A stretch of DNA of 64,000 nt from Marinomonas algicola. Lineage in GTDB: Bacteria > Pseudomonadota > Gammaproteobacteria > Pseudomonadales > Marinomonadaceae. Location of the stretch: positions 1,364,001-1,428,000 of the forward strand of contig NZ_CP061941.1 of assembly GCF_014805825.1 (NCBI RefSeq), read 5' to 3'. A model generated the notes under the pieces. That model was not told the origin of the DNA. It did no database searches and worked only from the letters and a program-made list of their open reading frames with translations. Made by a program: the position numbers and the translations under genes. This document shows, in pieces, positions 53,052-61,913 of this stretch (positions within the stretch are counted from its first letter, which is position 1; each line of letters opens with the position of its first letter).

Positions 53052-54046
53052 TAATTACGTCCTTTAAAGAGTGATTTTTTTTGTAGAATTAGACCGGCAC
53101 CCGCACATAGGAGACTAAATAATCCGAGCCAATGCAATAAGGTTGTTTTAGGCCTTTGCCATAACGCTTCGCTGGGGGTTGGTTCTAGTTGGTCTATTAA
53201 GTGGTAGATAGCATTCAGCTCATTTGTGCTTCTGGCCCTGAAGTAATGGCCTTCAGTGATAGTGGCAATATTCTGTAATAATGGCTCATCAAGATCGGAT
53301 GATGGGTTTATCACCTTGGGACCAAAAAAACCTTGTACGACCATTTCTTCTGCGCCAATGCCAATTGTATGGATTTTAACGTTTTGTGTGGCGGCAAACT
53401 CAGCGGCCTGAAGCGGTTGTACTCGACCGGCGGTGTTGGCTCCGTCAGTCATAAGAATCATTACTTTTTTGTCGCTATCTTTGCCTTCAAGTTGTTTGAT
53501 GCCCAGCCCGATGGCATCGCCAATTGCCGTTTGCTCTCCAGCAAAGCCAATTTGGTTTTCATTGATTAAGGTGTTAACTGTCTCTACATCATAGCTTAGT
53601 GGTGCTTGTAGATAGGCTTTAGTACCAAACACGATAACGCCAATTCGATCACCTTTTCTTTCAGTGATAAAATCGTTTAAAACGTGTTTTGCCGCACTAA
53701 GTCGATCCGCAACGTCTTGATTGACCTGCATATCGGTGACTTGCATGCTGCCAGATAAATCTAAGGCAATAAATAAGTCCCTACCAGACGGTGTTATTTG
53801 AATGGGTTCTCCTATCCAAACAGGCCTAGCGATCGCGGTTACAAAGAGTGACCATGAAAGTAAAAGCAATAACAGAGTTGGGTTTTTTATTAAGGCGTTA
53901 GCGGGTTTATTATTTGACTCTATGTCTATCAAGCTTGCGGTAGGCCACCATATAGCCTCGCTATTAGGTGTTGTCGGCTTTGTGAAGCGCATTAAGATTG
54001 GTAAAGGTAATAAAATGAAAAACCAAGGCCAAATAAATTCAAGCAT
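53051..54046 (-). CDS. batA: BatA-like VWA membrane protein
   Basis: Membrane-anchored von Willebrand A protein of 331 residues. One N-terminal hydrophobic segment (about 5-20), another at 55-73, and a C-terminal helix near 305-322. The MIDAS motif DLSGS is at 96-100, with MTDGANTAG further on. Together with the BatB/C product, the MoxR ATPase and DUF58 protein it forms the aerotolerance-type module, in which VWA and MoxR proteins act as partners. It overlaps the DUF4381 gene by 8 bp and the next gene by one. Confidence 0.9.
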   Translation of the reverse strand: MLEFIWPWFFILLPLPILMRFTKPTTPNSEAIWWPTASLIDIESNNKPANALIKNPTLLLLLLSWSLFVTAIARPVWIGEPIQITPSGRDLFIALDLSGSMQVTDMQVNQDVADRLSAAKHVLNDFITERKGDRIGVIVFGTKAYLQAPLSYDVETVNTLINENQIGFAGEQTAIGDAIGLGIKQLEGKDSDKKVMILMTDGANTAGRVQPLQAAEFAATQNVKIHTIGIGAEEMVVQGFFGPKVINPSSDLDEPLLQNIATITEGHYFRARSTNELNAIYHLIDQLEPTPSEALWQRPKTTLLHWLGLFSLLCAGAGLILQKKSLFKGRN

Positions 54047-54521
54047 TATGTTTTTTTATCCATTTCTTTGTTGTTTGTATTAGCTTAACCCGTTCTTCTT
54101 CAGTGAGGGATAATTCTTGTTGGTACTGACCATCAATAAACCAGTGACCGAGATTAGAAAATGAATCGTGCACTCCCATATTTTTATCCAATATTGGCAG
54201 CAATTCATTGGTCAGCATAGAGGCATAGAGTGCTTGCTTATGTGTTACTAAACAGCGCTTTATAACTGTGTGGCAATGAATCAATAGTTCTTTATCACTG
54301 AGTTGGGATGTCTCAGTTTTTTCCAATAATTGTATCGCGATTCTACGATAAGCGTTTTTTTTATAGTGTCTTATCAACATAATCCCAATTATGATGATCC
54401 CAGTGAGAAAAGTAAGCAGCACTAACCAACTCCACCATATGGGGGGCCACATTGGAATGGCTTGAGGCAGTATAAATGCTTTATTTGGGAGGTCTATCCC
54501 TGTCTGTAACGTTTCATTCAT
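54039..54521 (-). CDS. DUF4381 family membrane protein
   Basis: Small membrane protein of 160 residues. One transmembrane helix at about 31-50 (WLVLLTFLTGIIIIGIMLI) is followed by a soluble helical domain with the family features GAAHTVIKRCL-like segment HCHTVIKRCL and HWFIDGQYQ. Genes of this family are regularly found in MoxR-VWA operons, as here, but have no known biochemical function. It starts on the DUF58 stop and overlaps batA by 8 bp. Confidence 0.85.
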   Translation of the reverse strand: MNETLQTGIDLPNKAFILPQAIPMWPPIWWSWLVLLTFLTGIIIIGIMLIRHYKKNAYRRIAIQLLEKTETSQLSDKELLIHCHTVIKRCLVTHKQALYASMLTNELLPILDKNMGVHDSFSNLGHWFIDGQYQQELSLTEEERVKLIQTTKKWIKKHNA

Positions 54522-55429
54522 TAGTGGATAGCCCCTATTGTCAGTAAATGACGAGCAATATCCACAGGCGACTCATGCAAATCATATTGATGAACATGGG
54601 CTCCAAGCTCGTTTAATTGCTTTTTAAATAGAGCGTTTTGTGCCTCGAGTTGTGCTTTTACTTTCATTTGAGAAACAGACAGCCACTTTAAACCGTTAGT
54701 ATCTTCCATCAAATATTGGCCGCTAGGCAATCTCTGTGCATTGTCATCAGTAATTTTAATCCAATGAAGGTAATTGTGCTTAGCCAGTTGAGCGATACTT
54801 TTCAAATCTGCTGTAGAGAGTGTTAATCTGTCACTTAATATAATGACATTTTGCTGTTTTATGGAGGAGGTTTTGTACAGCGCATTCCATGGCTCTAATG
54901 TTGAGGGAACGGCTCTATGCTGAATATGGGTCGCATCTGCTAGGTGAGATATAAGTAAAGAAAAGAGCTTCTTATTGTGGGTATAAGACCTTTGGTGTAT
55001 CTGATCCCCGAAACTTAGACAGTATCCTAAGCTATCGTGCTGTATTTGGGTTCTCCAGGCAATGAGGCTAGCAACTTGAGCCATTCTTGTTGATATGAAA
55101 GTATGTTGTGTACCAAAATAACCAACGCCACTGATGTCGAGCATCAATAATCGTTTGTGCTCATTCTCTTGGGCATAAATTCGAGTATGAGGTACGCCCG
55201 TTCTCGCTGTAACTCGCCAATCTATATGGCGAAATTCATCGTGTATTTGATATTGTCTTAGCTCCATCATCTCCATTCCATGACCTTTAACCTGCCTCTG
55301 GTGTTGACCAGTAGGCTGCGAGCGTTGCGCTTTTTTTGGCGCTTTTCCTAAATGCTTGGCATAAGGGGCAAGTGCAATTAAGTCGCTGTTGTCAAGAATA
55401 GGTGAAAGTGGTGATATTAGCTTATCCAT
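54521..55429 (-). CDS. DUF58 domain protein (MoxR/VWA operon)
   Basis: Protein of 302 residues with a VWA-like fold. The family signature is the region GHGMEMMELRQYQIHDEFRH followed by IDWRVTARTG. DUF58 genes usually lie between moxR and VWA genes, matching this order. There is no clear membrane segment. It starts 10 bp after the MoxR gene and ends on the start of the DUF4381 gene (ATG overlapping stop). The function is inferred from the operon only. Confidence 0.9.
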   Translation of the reverse strand: MDKLISPLSPILDNSDLIALAPYAKHLGKAPKKAQRSQPTGQHQRQVKGHGMEMMELRQYQIHDEFRHIDWRVTARTGVPHTRIYAQENEHKRLLMLDISGVGYFGTQHTFISTRMAQVASLIAWRTQIQHDSLGYCLSFGDQIHQRSYTHNKKLFSLLISHLADATHIQHRAVPSTLEPWNALYKTSSIKQQNVIILSDRLTLSTADLKSIAQLAKHNYLHWIKITDDNAQRLPSGQYLMEDTNGLKWLSVSQMKVKAQLEAQNALFKKQLNELGAHVHQYDLHESPVDIARHLLTIGAIH

Positions 55430-55439
55430 AAAATACAGC

Positions 55440-56423
55440 CTATATCACAGGAACTCTTTCAAGGAGTTCATTAAGAATATCGTCCGTTGTAAGCCCTTTG
55501 GCTTCGGCTTCAAATGAAGGCAGGATTCTGTGTCTAAGAACGCTGTGCGCTATGGCTTTGACATCATCGGGAGTGACATAGTCCTTGCCATTAATTAATG
55601 CGTGAGCCCTGGCGCATCGATCTAATGCGAGAGTACCTCGGGGGCTGGAACCGAATTCAATTAACGCCTCTGTCTCGGGGTAAATGGCTTTTAAATAATG
55701 TTCAGAATGACGAGTCGCCATGATCAACTGGACAATGTATTGCTCTACTGTTTCGGCCATATATAAATCCAAGGCCTTGGATCTCAAAGACAAAATATCT
55801 TCAGTTGAACAAACTGGCTTACTAGGTTGTGCTTTTGAGTGCTCGCCTTGCCTTACCCTGCGTAATATTTCCAGCTCTTCTTCGGCCTTTGGGTAATCAA
55901 CTTTTATTTTCATCATAAAGCGGTCGAGTTGTGCTTCAGGAAGAGGGTAGGTTCCTTCTTGCTCAATGGGATTTTGTGTAGCGATAACAAAAAAGAGTTC
56001 TGGTAGAGAGTAGCTTTTATTACCAACGGTAACTTGTCTTTCACCCATTGCCTCAAGCAGGGCAGATTGCACCTTAGCCGGTGCACGATTTATTTCATCT
56101 GCAAGAATGATATTGTTCATAATTGGGCCGGCAACGAATTCGAATTGGCCTTTCTCTTGCTGGTAGATATCTGAGCCAGTTACATCACCCGGTAATAAAT
56201 CTGGAGTGAACTGTATTCGTTGGAATTGACTGTCGATACTATTCGCCAGGGCTTTCGCGGCGGTTGTCTTTGCTATACCTGGAGGACCTTCGAGTAAAAC
56301 GTGTCCATCTGCGATTAACGAAATTAATAGGTTCTTGATTAAGTTACTTTGTCCAACAATTGTTTTGTTGAGTTCGTCCTGTAAAGTGCGAATTAAAGTA
56401 TCCATTAACTCAATATTCCTCAT
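55440..56423 (-). CDS. MoxR family AAA+ ATPase
   Basis: AAA+ ATPase of 327 residues, first gene of the Bat operon. Walker A GPPGIAKTT is at 46-54, Walker B with LADEINRAPAKVQSALLEAM follows at about 110-130, and the sensor region FVIATQNPIEQEGTYPLPEA is typical of MoxR. The C-terminal region has SPRGTLALDRCARAHA. An ATG at 56405 is an alternative start. MoxR proteins act as chaperone-like partners of VWA proteins; the client in this operon is unknown. Confidence 0.93.
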   Translation of the reverse strand: MRNIELMDTLIRTLQDELNKTIVGQSNLIKNLLISLIADGHVLLEGPPGIAKTTAAKALANSIDSQFQRIQFTPDLLPGDVTGSDIYQQEKGQFEFVAGPIMNNIILADEINRAPAKVQSALLEAMGERQVTVGNKSYSLPELFFVIATQNPIEQEGTYPLPEAQLDRFMMKIKVDYPKAEEELEILRRVRQGEHSKAQPSKPVCSTEDILSLRSKALDLYMAETVEQYIVQLIMATRHSEHYLKAIYPETEALIEFGSSPRGTLALDRCARAHALINGKDYVTPDDVKAIAHSVLRHRILPSFEAEAKGLTTDDILNELLERVPVI

Positions 56424-56531
56424 ACTTCTGTTATTAAAACGGGAGACACAATATAATGCGTCATCTTAATGGATAAAAAATAGATAAAACAATACAGTAA
56501 GTGTAAGAGAAGCGTAAGAAAGGGCTTTTAG

Positions 56532-56753
56532 ATGGCAAAAATAGTTTTAGATATAAGTATTTCAGCGTTCAAGTTCAAAGAAATGTATAAAGGAACGGTA
56601 AAAAGTCTTGTTGCAAAAAGTAGAGATGGTCGAAATGTCCAGTTGCCCCTATCTATATTTACCTCTTTTGTTACCCATCAAGGTCTCTATGGTACCTTTG
56701 AAGTCGAATTTGATGAAAACAGGAAGTTAGTTGGCGTCAGTAAAATCCGCTGA
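56532..56753 (+). CDS. DUF2835 family small protein
   Basis: Small protein of 73 residues, probably beta-rich, matching DUF2835 by VLDISISAFKFKEMYKGTVK, VVAKSRDGRNVQLPLSIFTSF-like segment and the end GTFEVEFDENRKLVG. The function is unknown. It lies alone, divergent from the MoxR gene and 78 bp before pyrD. A weak ribosome site precedes the ATG. Confidence 0.78.
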   Translation: MAKIVLDISISAFKFKEMYKGTVKSLVAKSRDGRNVQLPLSIFTSFVTHQGLYGTFEVEFDENRKLVGVSKIR

Positions 56754-56831
56754 AATGTCATCATATTATTTTATCTAATATTGTTTATAAGCCGTTGAGT
56801 CTTTATTGTCACAACCTAAAGAGGATAAAAA

Positions 56832-57866
56832 ATGTATAACCTAGCGCGTTCACTTCTTTTTAAATTAGATGCAGAAGTATCTCATGAGCTTTCTTTGGAA
56901 TTACTTGCCGCTGGGCAGCGTCTAGGTGTTAACAAGTTTTTTATTGAGAATGTGCCATCTGCTTCTGTTGATGTAATGGGGCTTACTTTTCCAAATGCTG
57001 TTGGCTTGGCGGCAGGGCTTGATAAAAATGCCGATGCTTTTGAAGCCATGGGAGCATTGGGGTTTGGTTTTGTGGAAGTGGGTACAGTGACGCCAAAAGG
57101 CCAGGCAGGTAATCCAAAACCTAGGTTATTTCGTTTACCAGAACATCAGGCCATTATTAACCGCATGGGCTTCAATAATAAGGGTGTTGAGCATATGGTT
57201 GGGCAAATAAAGCAGCACAACTATTCTGGTATATTAGGTGTTAACATTGGAAAAAACTTAACCACGTCTGTTGATGACGCTGTCAATGATTATTTATCTT
57301 GTTTACATGCCGTTATACCCTACGCAGACTACATCACGGCTAACATTAGCTCACCAAACACACCTGGCTTACGAAGTTTGCAGTTTGGTGAGAGTTTAGC
57401 CGGGTTAATTTCTCCTTTAATTGATGCTCGAAACCGATATTTTGACGAACATGGTAAAAAAGTACCATTGGCCGTTAAAATTGCGCCAGATATGTCTTCA
57501 GATGAGATTCGTTTAGTGGCTGACACGCTTCAACAGCAAGGTGTTGATGCTATTATCGCAACTAATACAACGCTCTCTAGAGACGCTGTGAAGGGTCATA
57601 AAAGGGCGGATGAAGCGGGTGGCTTAAGTGGCGCACCCGTTAGAGATGCTTCAACTGAGGTGGTTAGGGTGCTGTTCGATCATTTACAGGACAGTCTACC
57701 CATTATTGGGGTTGGTGGCATCATGAATGGTAAGGATGCGGTTGAAAAACTGCAGGCTGGTGCGAAATTAGTGCAAATCTATTCTGGATTTATTTATCGC
57801 GGTCCCGACCTAGTGCGTGAAGCAATTGAAACGACATCCGGTTTTATAAGAGAAAATGCAAACTAA
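56832..57866 (+). CDS. pyrD: Dihydroorotate dehydrogenase (quinone), class 2
   Basis: FMN enzyme of 344 residues at the inner membrane, fourth step of pyrimidine synthesis, passing electrons to ubiquinone. The N-terminal amphipathic helix region MYNLARSLLFKLDAEVSHEL marks the class 2, membrane-associated type. Active-site and FMN motifs: GFGFVEVGTVTPKGQAGNP, NISSPNTPGLR and GVGGIMNGKDA. The start follows GAGG. It is convergent with rmf. Confidence 0.97.
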   Translation: MYNLARSLLFKLDAEVSHELSLELLAAGQRLGVNKFFIENVPSASVDVMGLTFPNAVGLAAGLDKNADAFEAMGALGFGFVEVGTVTPKGQAGNPKPRLFRLPEHQAIINRMGFNNKGVEHMVGQIKQHNYSGILGVNIGKNLTTSVDDAVNDYLSCLHAVIPYADYITANISSPNTPGLRSLQFGESLAGLISPLIDARNRYFDEHGKKVPLAVKIAPDMSSDEIRLVADTLQQQGVDAIIATNTTLSRDAVKGHKRADEAGGLSGAPVRDASTEVVRVLFDHLQDSLPIIGVGGIMNGKDAVEKLQAGAKLVQIYSGFIYRGPDLVREAIETTSGFIRENAN

Positions 57867-57888
57867 TCCATAATCGACTATCTTAAGT

Positions 57889-57937
57889 ATCTTAACCCAG
57901 TAAATGGATACTACAACCATACATGCTGGGTTAAGAT
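57889..57937. terminator. Inverted repeat between convergent pyrD and rmf
   Basis: A perfect 12-bp stem (ATCTTAACCCAG with CTGGGTTAAGAT) and a 25-nt loop. There is no strong T tract, so it could be a terminator, an mRNA-stabilising hairpin or a protein-binding site. Confidence 0.5.
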
Positions 57938-57966
57938 GGGTATAATAGCCGCAATAAAAAGCAGAA

Positions 57967-58176
57967 TTAGCTGGCGAAGCTCGCTATTTTGTGGGTTCCT
58001 TCTACTGAGGTAAAGCCGTTCCACATATCTTCTCGACCTTCTCTCCAGCCTGCTAGCCAGTCAGGGCGAGCTTGTTCAGAGAATTGATCAGATAGTCCTT
58101 TAGAGCGTCCAGCCATACCGGCTCTGTAGCCTTTAGTGTAAGCTCTTTGGTGGATATCGCGTTTTTGTTTCTTCAT
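57967..58176 (-). CDS. rmf: Ribosome modulation factor
   Basis: Small basic protein of 69 residues that converts 70S ribosomes into inactive 100S dimers in stationary phase. The conserved parts are AYTKGYRAGMAGRSK and RPDWLAGWREGREDMW. GAGG precedes the ATG by 9 bases. Convergent with pyrD and divergent from rlmKL; the usual gene order in gammaproteobacteria also places rmf near pyrD and rlmKL. Confidence 0.95.
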   Translation of the reverse strand: MKKQKRDIHQRAYTKGYRAGMAGRSKGLSDQFSEQARPDWLAGWREGREDMWNGFTSVEGTHKIASFAS

Positions 58177-58244
58177 AAAAGAAATCCTCTTTTAATATAT
58201 ACTGTCGTTTTATGAACGATTAACAAATAGTTTAGATTTTAGTA

Positions 58245-58272
58245 TTTGTCTAAAAACACTTTTGTCTAAAAA
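58245..58272 (+). repeat. Short direct repeat upstream of rlmKL
   Basis: TTTGTCTAAAAA occurs twice, at 58245-58256 and 58261-58272, with a 16-bp period, in the rmf-rlmKL divergent region. It may be a chance AT-rich repeat or a regulatory site. Confidence 0.5.
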
Positions 58273-58303
58273 AACATTAATTTGTACAAAAAAGTAATTA
58301 AAA

Positions 58304-60514
58304 ATGAATACAGTTACCAACACATTAGAAACGTCACCGTCTTATCAATTGGAAATTACCTGCCCATTGGGTATGGAGAACGTTTTAGAGCAAGAGCTGC
58401 ATGCCTTAGGACTGACTGATACGCGTCTTGGAGAAGCCCAAGTTAAATTAAACACAAACCTTGAGGGAGCGTATAAAGCGTGCCTATGGTCACGTGTTGG
58501 TAATAGAGTTATGTTGCCATTGGCACAATTTACCATGTCGTCAGCGGATGAGCTTTACGATGGTGTAAAAGCAATTGATTGGAACCTGCATTTAACAGAA
58601 TCCTCGACGATTGCGATCGATTTTCATGGAACGAATGAAAGTATTCGAAATACTCAGTTTGGTGCCGTAAGAGCAAAAGATGCCATCGTGGATTATTTTG
58701 TTGAACGCACTGGCGATCGTCCAAGTGTTGAAAAAACTCAGCCAGATGTAAGAATTGCGGTTCGTTTAAAACGTGATTTGATGACTGTGAGTCTAGACTT
58801 ATCCGGTGACAGTTTGCATCGACGCGGTTATCGTCAAAGTGGCTCATTTGCGCCTTTAAAAGAAAACCTTGCGGCGGGGTTATTATTGCGTGCCGGTTGG
58901 GGAACAGAGGGAAGCTTTAAGCAATTGGTGGATCCTATGTGTGGTTCCGGGACATTTCTTGTTGAAGCGGCCATGATTTCCTTAAATATGGCGCCAGGAT
59001 TGCGCCGGACGTATTGGGGCTTCAAAGGCTGGCAACAACATGATCACAGGATGTGGCAACGACTGAACGATGAAGCAAAGAACAGTAAAAAATCGTTTGA
59101 TGAGGTTGGCATTACCTTTAGCGGGACTGACAGTGAGCAAAGGGCCATAGCGGCTTCTAGAGAAAACATTAAAAGAGCCGGTTTAACGGGGTTAATAGAT
59201 GTCAGTATGTCGCCTTTTCAAAATCACGAGTTTAATCTAACGCAAGCTCCGGGACTGGTCATTACTAACCCTCCTTATGGTGAGCGTATTGGCGAAGAAA
59301 TGGCGCTGATGTCCTTGTATCGTCAATTAGGTGAATGGGTTGTGACTCACTGTAATGGATGGCGTTTTTATATGCTGACTAGTATGGAAAACTTAGCTAA
59401 GCAGATTCCTATTCGACCAGATAAAAATACTCGTGTAATAAATGGTGGCATTGAATGTCGAGCTTATCGTTTCCCAGTAGAAGATAAGTTTATTAAGCAC
59501 GATGTGGTTTCTTCTGCTGTGCTGAGCTCTGGTTCGCAGATGTTTGCGAATCGATTGGCGAAAAATGCGAAAAAAATGCAAAAGTGGGCGTCCAAATCAA
59601 AGATATCCTGTTATCGAGTATACGATGCGGATATGCCAGAGTACGCTGTTGCTATTGATATTTATGATGGTTGGGCTCATGTCCAAGAATACCAAGCGCC
59701 TAAAAGTGTTGACCCAGCAAAGGCGCAGCAACGCTTGTATGATGTGATTGCTGCTGTCCCTTCTGCGTTGGGTATTCCTGAATCACAGGTCGTATTAAAG
59801 TATCGTCAAAGGCAATCAGGTAAAGGCCAATATGAAAAATTAGACACTTCCAAGCATGAAATGACAGTGTCTGAACACGATTGCGACTTTATTGTTAATC
59901 TAAAAGATTATCTGGATACGGGTTTATTTCTGGATCATCGTCCAGTACGTAAATTGATTCAGACAAAAGCCAATGGTAAGCGTTTTCTTAATTTGTTCTG
60001 TTATACCGCAACGGCATCAGTGCATGCAGGACAAGGTGGAGCCCGCTCGACATTAAGTGTTGATATGTCTAACACTTATACCGAGTGGTCTCGACGAAAT
60101 ATTGAATTGAATGAGTTTTCCGAAAGAGATCATAAAGTGGTTCGAGCCGATTGTTTTGAGTGGCTGCGTACAAACGAGGAAGAATTCGACCTCATCTTTA
60201 TGGATCCGCCCACTTTTTCCAACTCCAAAAAAATGGCTGATGTGTTGGATATTCAAAGAGACCATGTTGATTTAATCAATCTGGCGATGAGTCGTTTGTC
60301 CAAAGATGGTGAGCTTATATTCTCTAATAACTACCGTCGTTTTCAATTGTCTGAAGACATATTGAATAAATACGATGTAGAGAACATAACGCCGCAATCC
60401 ATAGATTTAGATTTTGAGCGTAATACCAAGATCCATCAGTGCTGGATTATAAAGCACGGTGCTGAAAAACAGGCTCGTATTTCTAATATGGATTTGTTTT
60501 CTTCTGATTTATAA
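58304..60514 (+). CDS. rlmL: Bifunctional 23S rRNA methyltransferase RlmKL
   Basis: Fused enzyme of 736 residues that makes m2G2445 (RlmL half) and m7G2069 (RlmK half) in E. coli 23S rRNA. N-terminal THUMP region (about 45-165), then the RlmL methyltransferase with DPMCGSGTF at 210-218 and NPPYGERIG at 322-330. The RlmK half begins near residue 450 and contains FLDHRPVR, LFCYTATAS and DLIFMDPPTFSNSKK (about 629-643). The length matches RlmKL. The upstream gene rmf also concerns ribosomes. Confidence 0.96.
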   Translation: MNTVTNTLETSPSYQLEITCPLGMENVLEQELHALGLTDTRLGEAQVKLNTNLEGAYKACLWSRVGNRVMLPLAQFTMSSADELYDGVKAIDWNLHLTESSTIAIDFHGTNESIRNTQFGAVRAKDAIVDYFVERTGDRPSVEKTQPDVRIAVRLKRDLMTVSLDLSGDSLHRRGYRQSGSFAPLKENLAAGLLLRAGWGTEGSFKQLVDPMCGSGTFLVEAAMISLNMAPGLRRTYWGFKGWQQHDHRMWQRLNDEAKNSKKSFDEVGITFSGTDSEQRAIAASRENIKRAGLTGLIDVSMSPFQNHEFNLTQAPGLVITNPPYGERIGEEMALMSLYRQLGEWVVTHCNGWRFYMLTSMENLAKQIPIRPDKNTRVINGGIECRAYRFPVEDKFIKHDVVSSAVLSSGSQMFANRLAKNAKKMQKWASKSKISCYRVYDADMPEYAVAIDIYDGWAHVQEYQAPKSVDPAKAQQRLYDVIAAVPSALGIPESQVVLKYRQRQSGKGQYEKLDTSKHEMTVSEHDCDFIVNLKDYLDTGLFLDHRPVRKLIQTKANGKRFLNLFCYTATASVHAGQGGARSTLSVDMSNTYTEWSRRNIELNEFSERDHKVVRADCFEWLRTNEEEFDLIFMDPPTFSNSKKMADVLDIQRDHVDLINLAMSRLSKDGELIFSNNYRRFQLSEDILNKYDVENITPQSIDLDFERNTKIHQCWIIKHGAEKQARISNMDLFSSDL

Positions 60515-60595
60515 GTGTTGTTTTTGTCGCGATGCTGATTAGCAAAAGAAAAACGTATTTTAATTGATTTGTTTTAAAGGTTTAGATGTAGAGAT

Positions 60596-61453
60596 ATGAA
60601 AAAAAGCATTCGTCTTGTTATCAGTTGTCCTGATAAAGTGGGAATCGTTGCCGCAGTGAGTCAGTTCCTAACAGAAAGAAATGGCTCAATCTTAGAGGCG
60701 AGTCATCATACCGATTTGGATCAAAGGCGTTTCTTTATGCGTCATGAAATTGATGCAGAGACGCTTAATATTAATGTATCGCAGTTTCGCGAGCAATTTA
60801 CCGACATTGCCGCAGAATATGGAATGGACTGGAGTGTTTCTGATAGCTCAGAAAAACCAAAAGTTATTCTTCTAGCGACCAAAGAGTCTCATTGCTTAAA
60901 TGACATCATGCATCGTTGGCATACGGGTGAATTGGACTGCGATATTGTGGGCGTTATTGCCAATCATGAAGACCTAAGGTCAATGGTCGAGTGGTATAAG
61001 ATTCCATATTACTGCGTTGTGGTACCAAAAGAAGATAAGATGCCAGCTTTTAAGGAAATGGAACAATATATAGATGAATCAGCTGCTGAAACGATTGTTT
61101 TGGCGCGATACATGCAAATTTTCCCCGAGTACTTATGTGAAAAATATAAGCATAGAGTGATTAATATTCACCATAGTTTTCTGCCTTCTTTTGTTGGCGC
61201 GAAACCTTACCATCAAGCGGCCGTTCGCGGTGTTAAGCTTATAGGTGCAACTTGTCATTATGTGACTGCAGAGTTGGATGCTGGGCCGATTATTGAGCAA
61301 GATGTGATTCGCGTGCGCCACAGTCATGCTGCGGAGGATATGGTGCGTTTGGGTAAGGATATAGAGAAATTGGTATTATCACGAGGCTTACGTTTGCATC
61401 TAGAAGGCCGAGTATTGGTGCATGGAAATAAAACCGTTATTTTTGACGCATAA
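60596..61453 (+). CDS. purU: Formyltetrahydrofolate deformylase
   Basis: Enzyme of 285 residues that hydrolyses 10-formyl-THF to formate and THF, supplying formate for purine synthesis and balancing one-carbon pools. An N-terminal ACT domain (about 5-80: ISCPDKVGIVAAVSQFL) precedes the formyltransferase-like domain with catalytic residues N190, H192 and D228 (INIHHSFLPSF; TAELDAGPIIEQD). Length matches PurU. It stands as a single gene after rlmKL. Confidence 0.95.
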   Translation: MKKSIRLVISCPDKVGIVAAVSQFLTERNGSILEASHHTDLDQRRFFMRHEIDAETLNINVSQFREQFTDIAAEYGMDWSVSDSSEKPKVILLATKESHCLNDIMHRWHTGELDCDIVGVIANHEDLRSMVEWYKIPYYCVVVPKEDKMPAFKEMEQYIDESAAETIVLARYMQIFPEYLCEKYKHRVINIHHSFLPSFVGAKPYHQAAVRGVKLIGATCHYVTAELDAGPIIEQDVIRVRHSHAAEDMVRLGKDIEKLVLSRGLRLHLEGRVLVHGNKTVIFDA

Positions 61454-61576
61454 AATCTATTTTATGTGAAAAATGGCTAATTTAACGTGTTCTTAGATAA
61501 GATGTGTTTGTTTATTGGAAATATTGTCTATAGTTAATGAAAGATATTTTATAAATGTTAGCCGCGAGGTTGAATT

Positions 61577-61837
61577 ATGAAACTTAAATTAACACCCACT
61601 CAAAATCTTTGTATAGGCTTTTTAGAGTCTGGCTTTAAGGTTGTGCAAATTGGCGATCATTTTTATTTTATGAAAGGTGATCGTAAGCAAAAAGTGCTCT
61701 CCAAGACCTTAGATGCATTAGTAAGTCGCGGTGCTTTGGAGCATAAGAACGATGGTGATTATGAACTTAGTGCTGAGTTTTTAGAGTACCGGAAGCAAAT
61801 GCGCTCCCCAGTCAAAAGCCCTAGAACGCGTCATTAA
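61577..61837 (+). CDS. Small hypothetical protein, possibly winged-helix-like
   Basis: I do not recognise this 86-residue protein. The layout looks like a small helix-rich/wing fold: TPTQNLCIGFLESGFKVVQI, then a hydrophobic strand pair DHFYFMKGDRKQ, and LDALVSRGALEHKNDGDYELS, which resembles the recognition helix and wing of winged-helix proteins. The C-terminus is basic. A purine-rich GAGG precedes the ATG. It is convergent with the DUF3549 gene, and an 11-bp inverted repeat overlaps its stop. Confidence 0.65.
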   Translation: MKLKLTPTQNLCIGFLESGFKVVQIGDHFYFMKGDRKQKVLSKTLDALVSRGALEHKNDGDYELSAEFLEYRKQMRSPVKSPRTRH

Positions 61838-61875
61838 CGACAGAAGGCCTTGGTGCTATGGTCATCTGTCGTTAA
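61834..61875. terminator. Inverted repeat at the end of the small unknown gene
   Basis: An 11-bp perfect stem (TTAACGACAGA with TCTGTCGTTAA) and a 20-nt loop between convergent genes; it overlaps the stop codon at 61835-61837. No T tract, so the terminator function is uncertain. Confidence 0.5.
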
Positions 61876-61913
61876 ACGCTTTATGGTTTTGATCAGGGGG
61901 CCTCTATGTCACT

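Noticed and set aside
48525..56423. MoxR-VWA operon as a possible phage-defence system
   Set aside because: The gene order MoxR, DUF58, DUF4381, BatA, BatB/C, BatD matches the known aerotolerance-type operon, and no nuclease, protease or defence-island neighbour is present.
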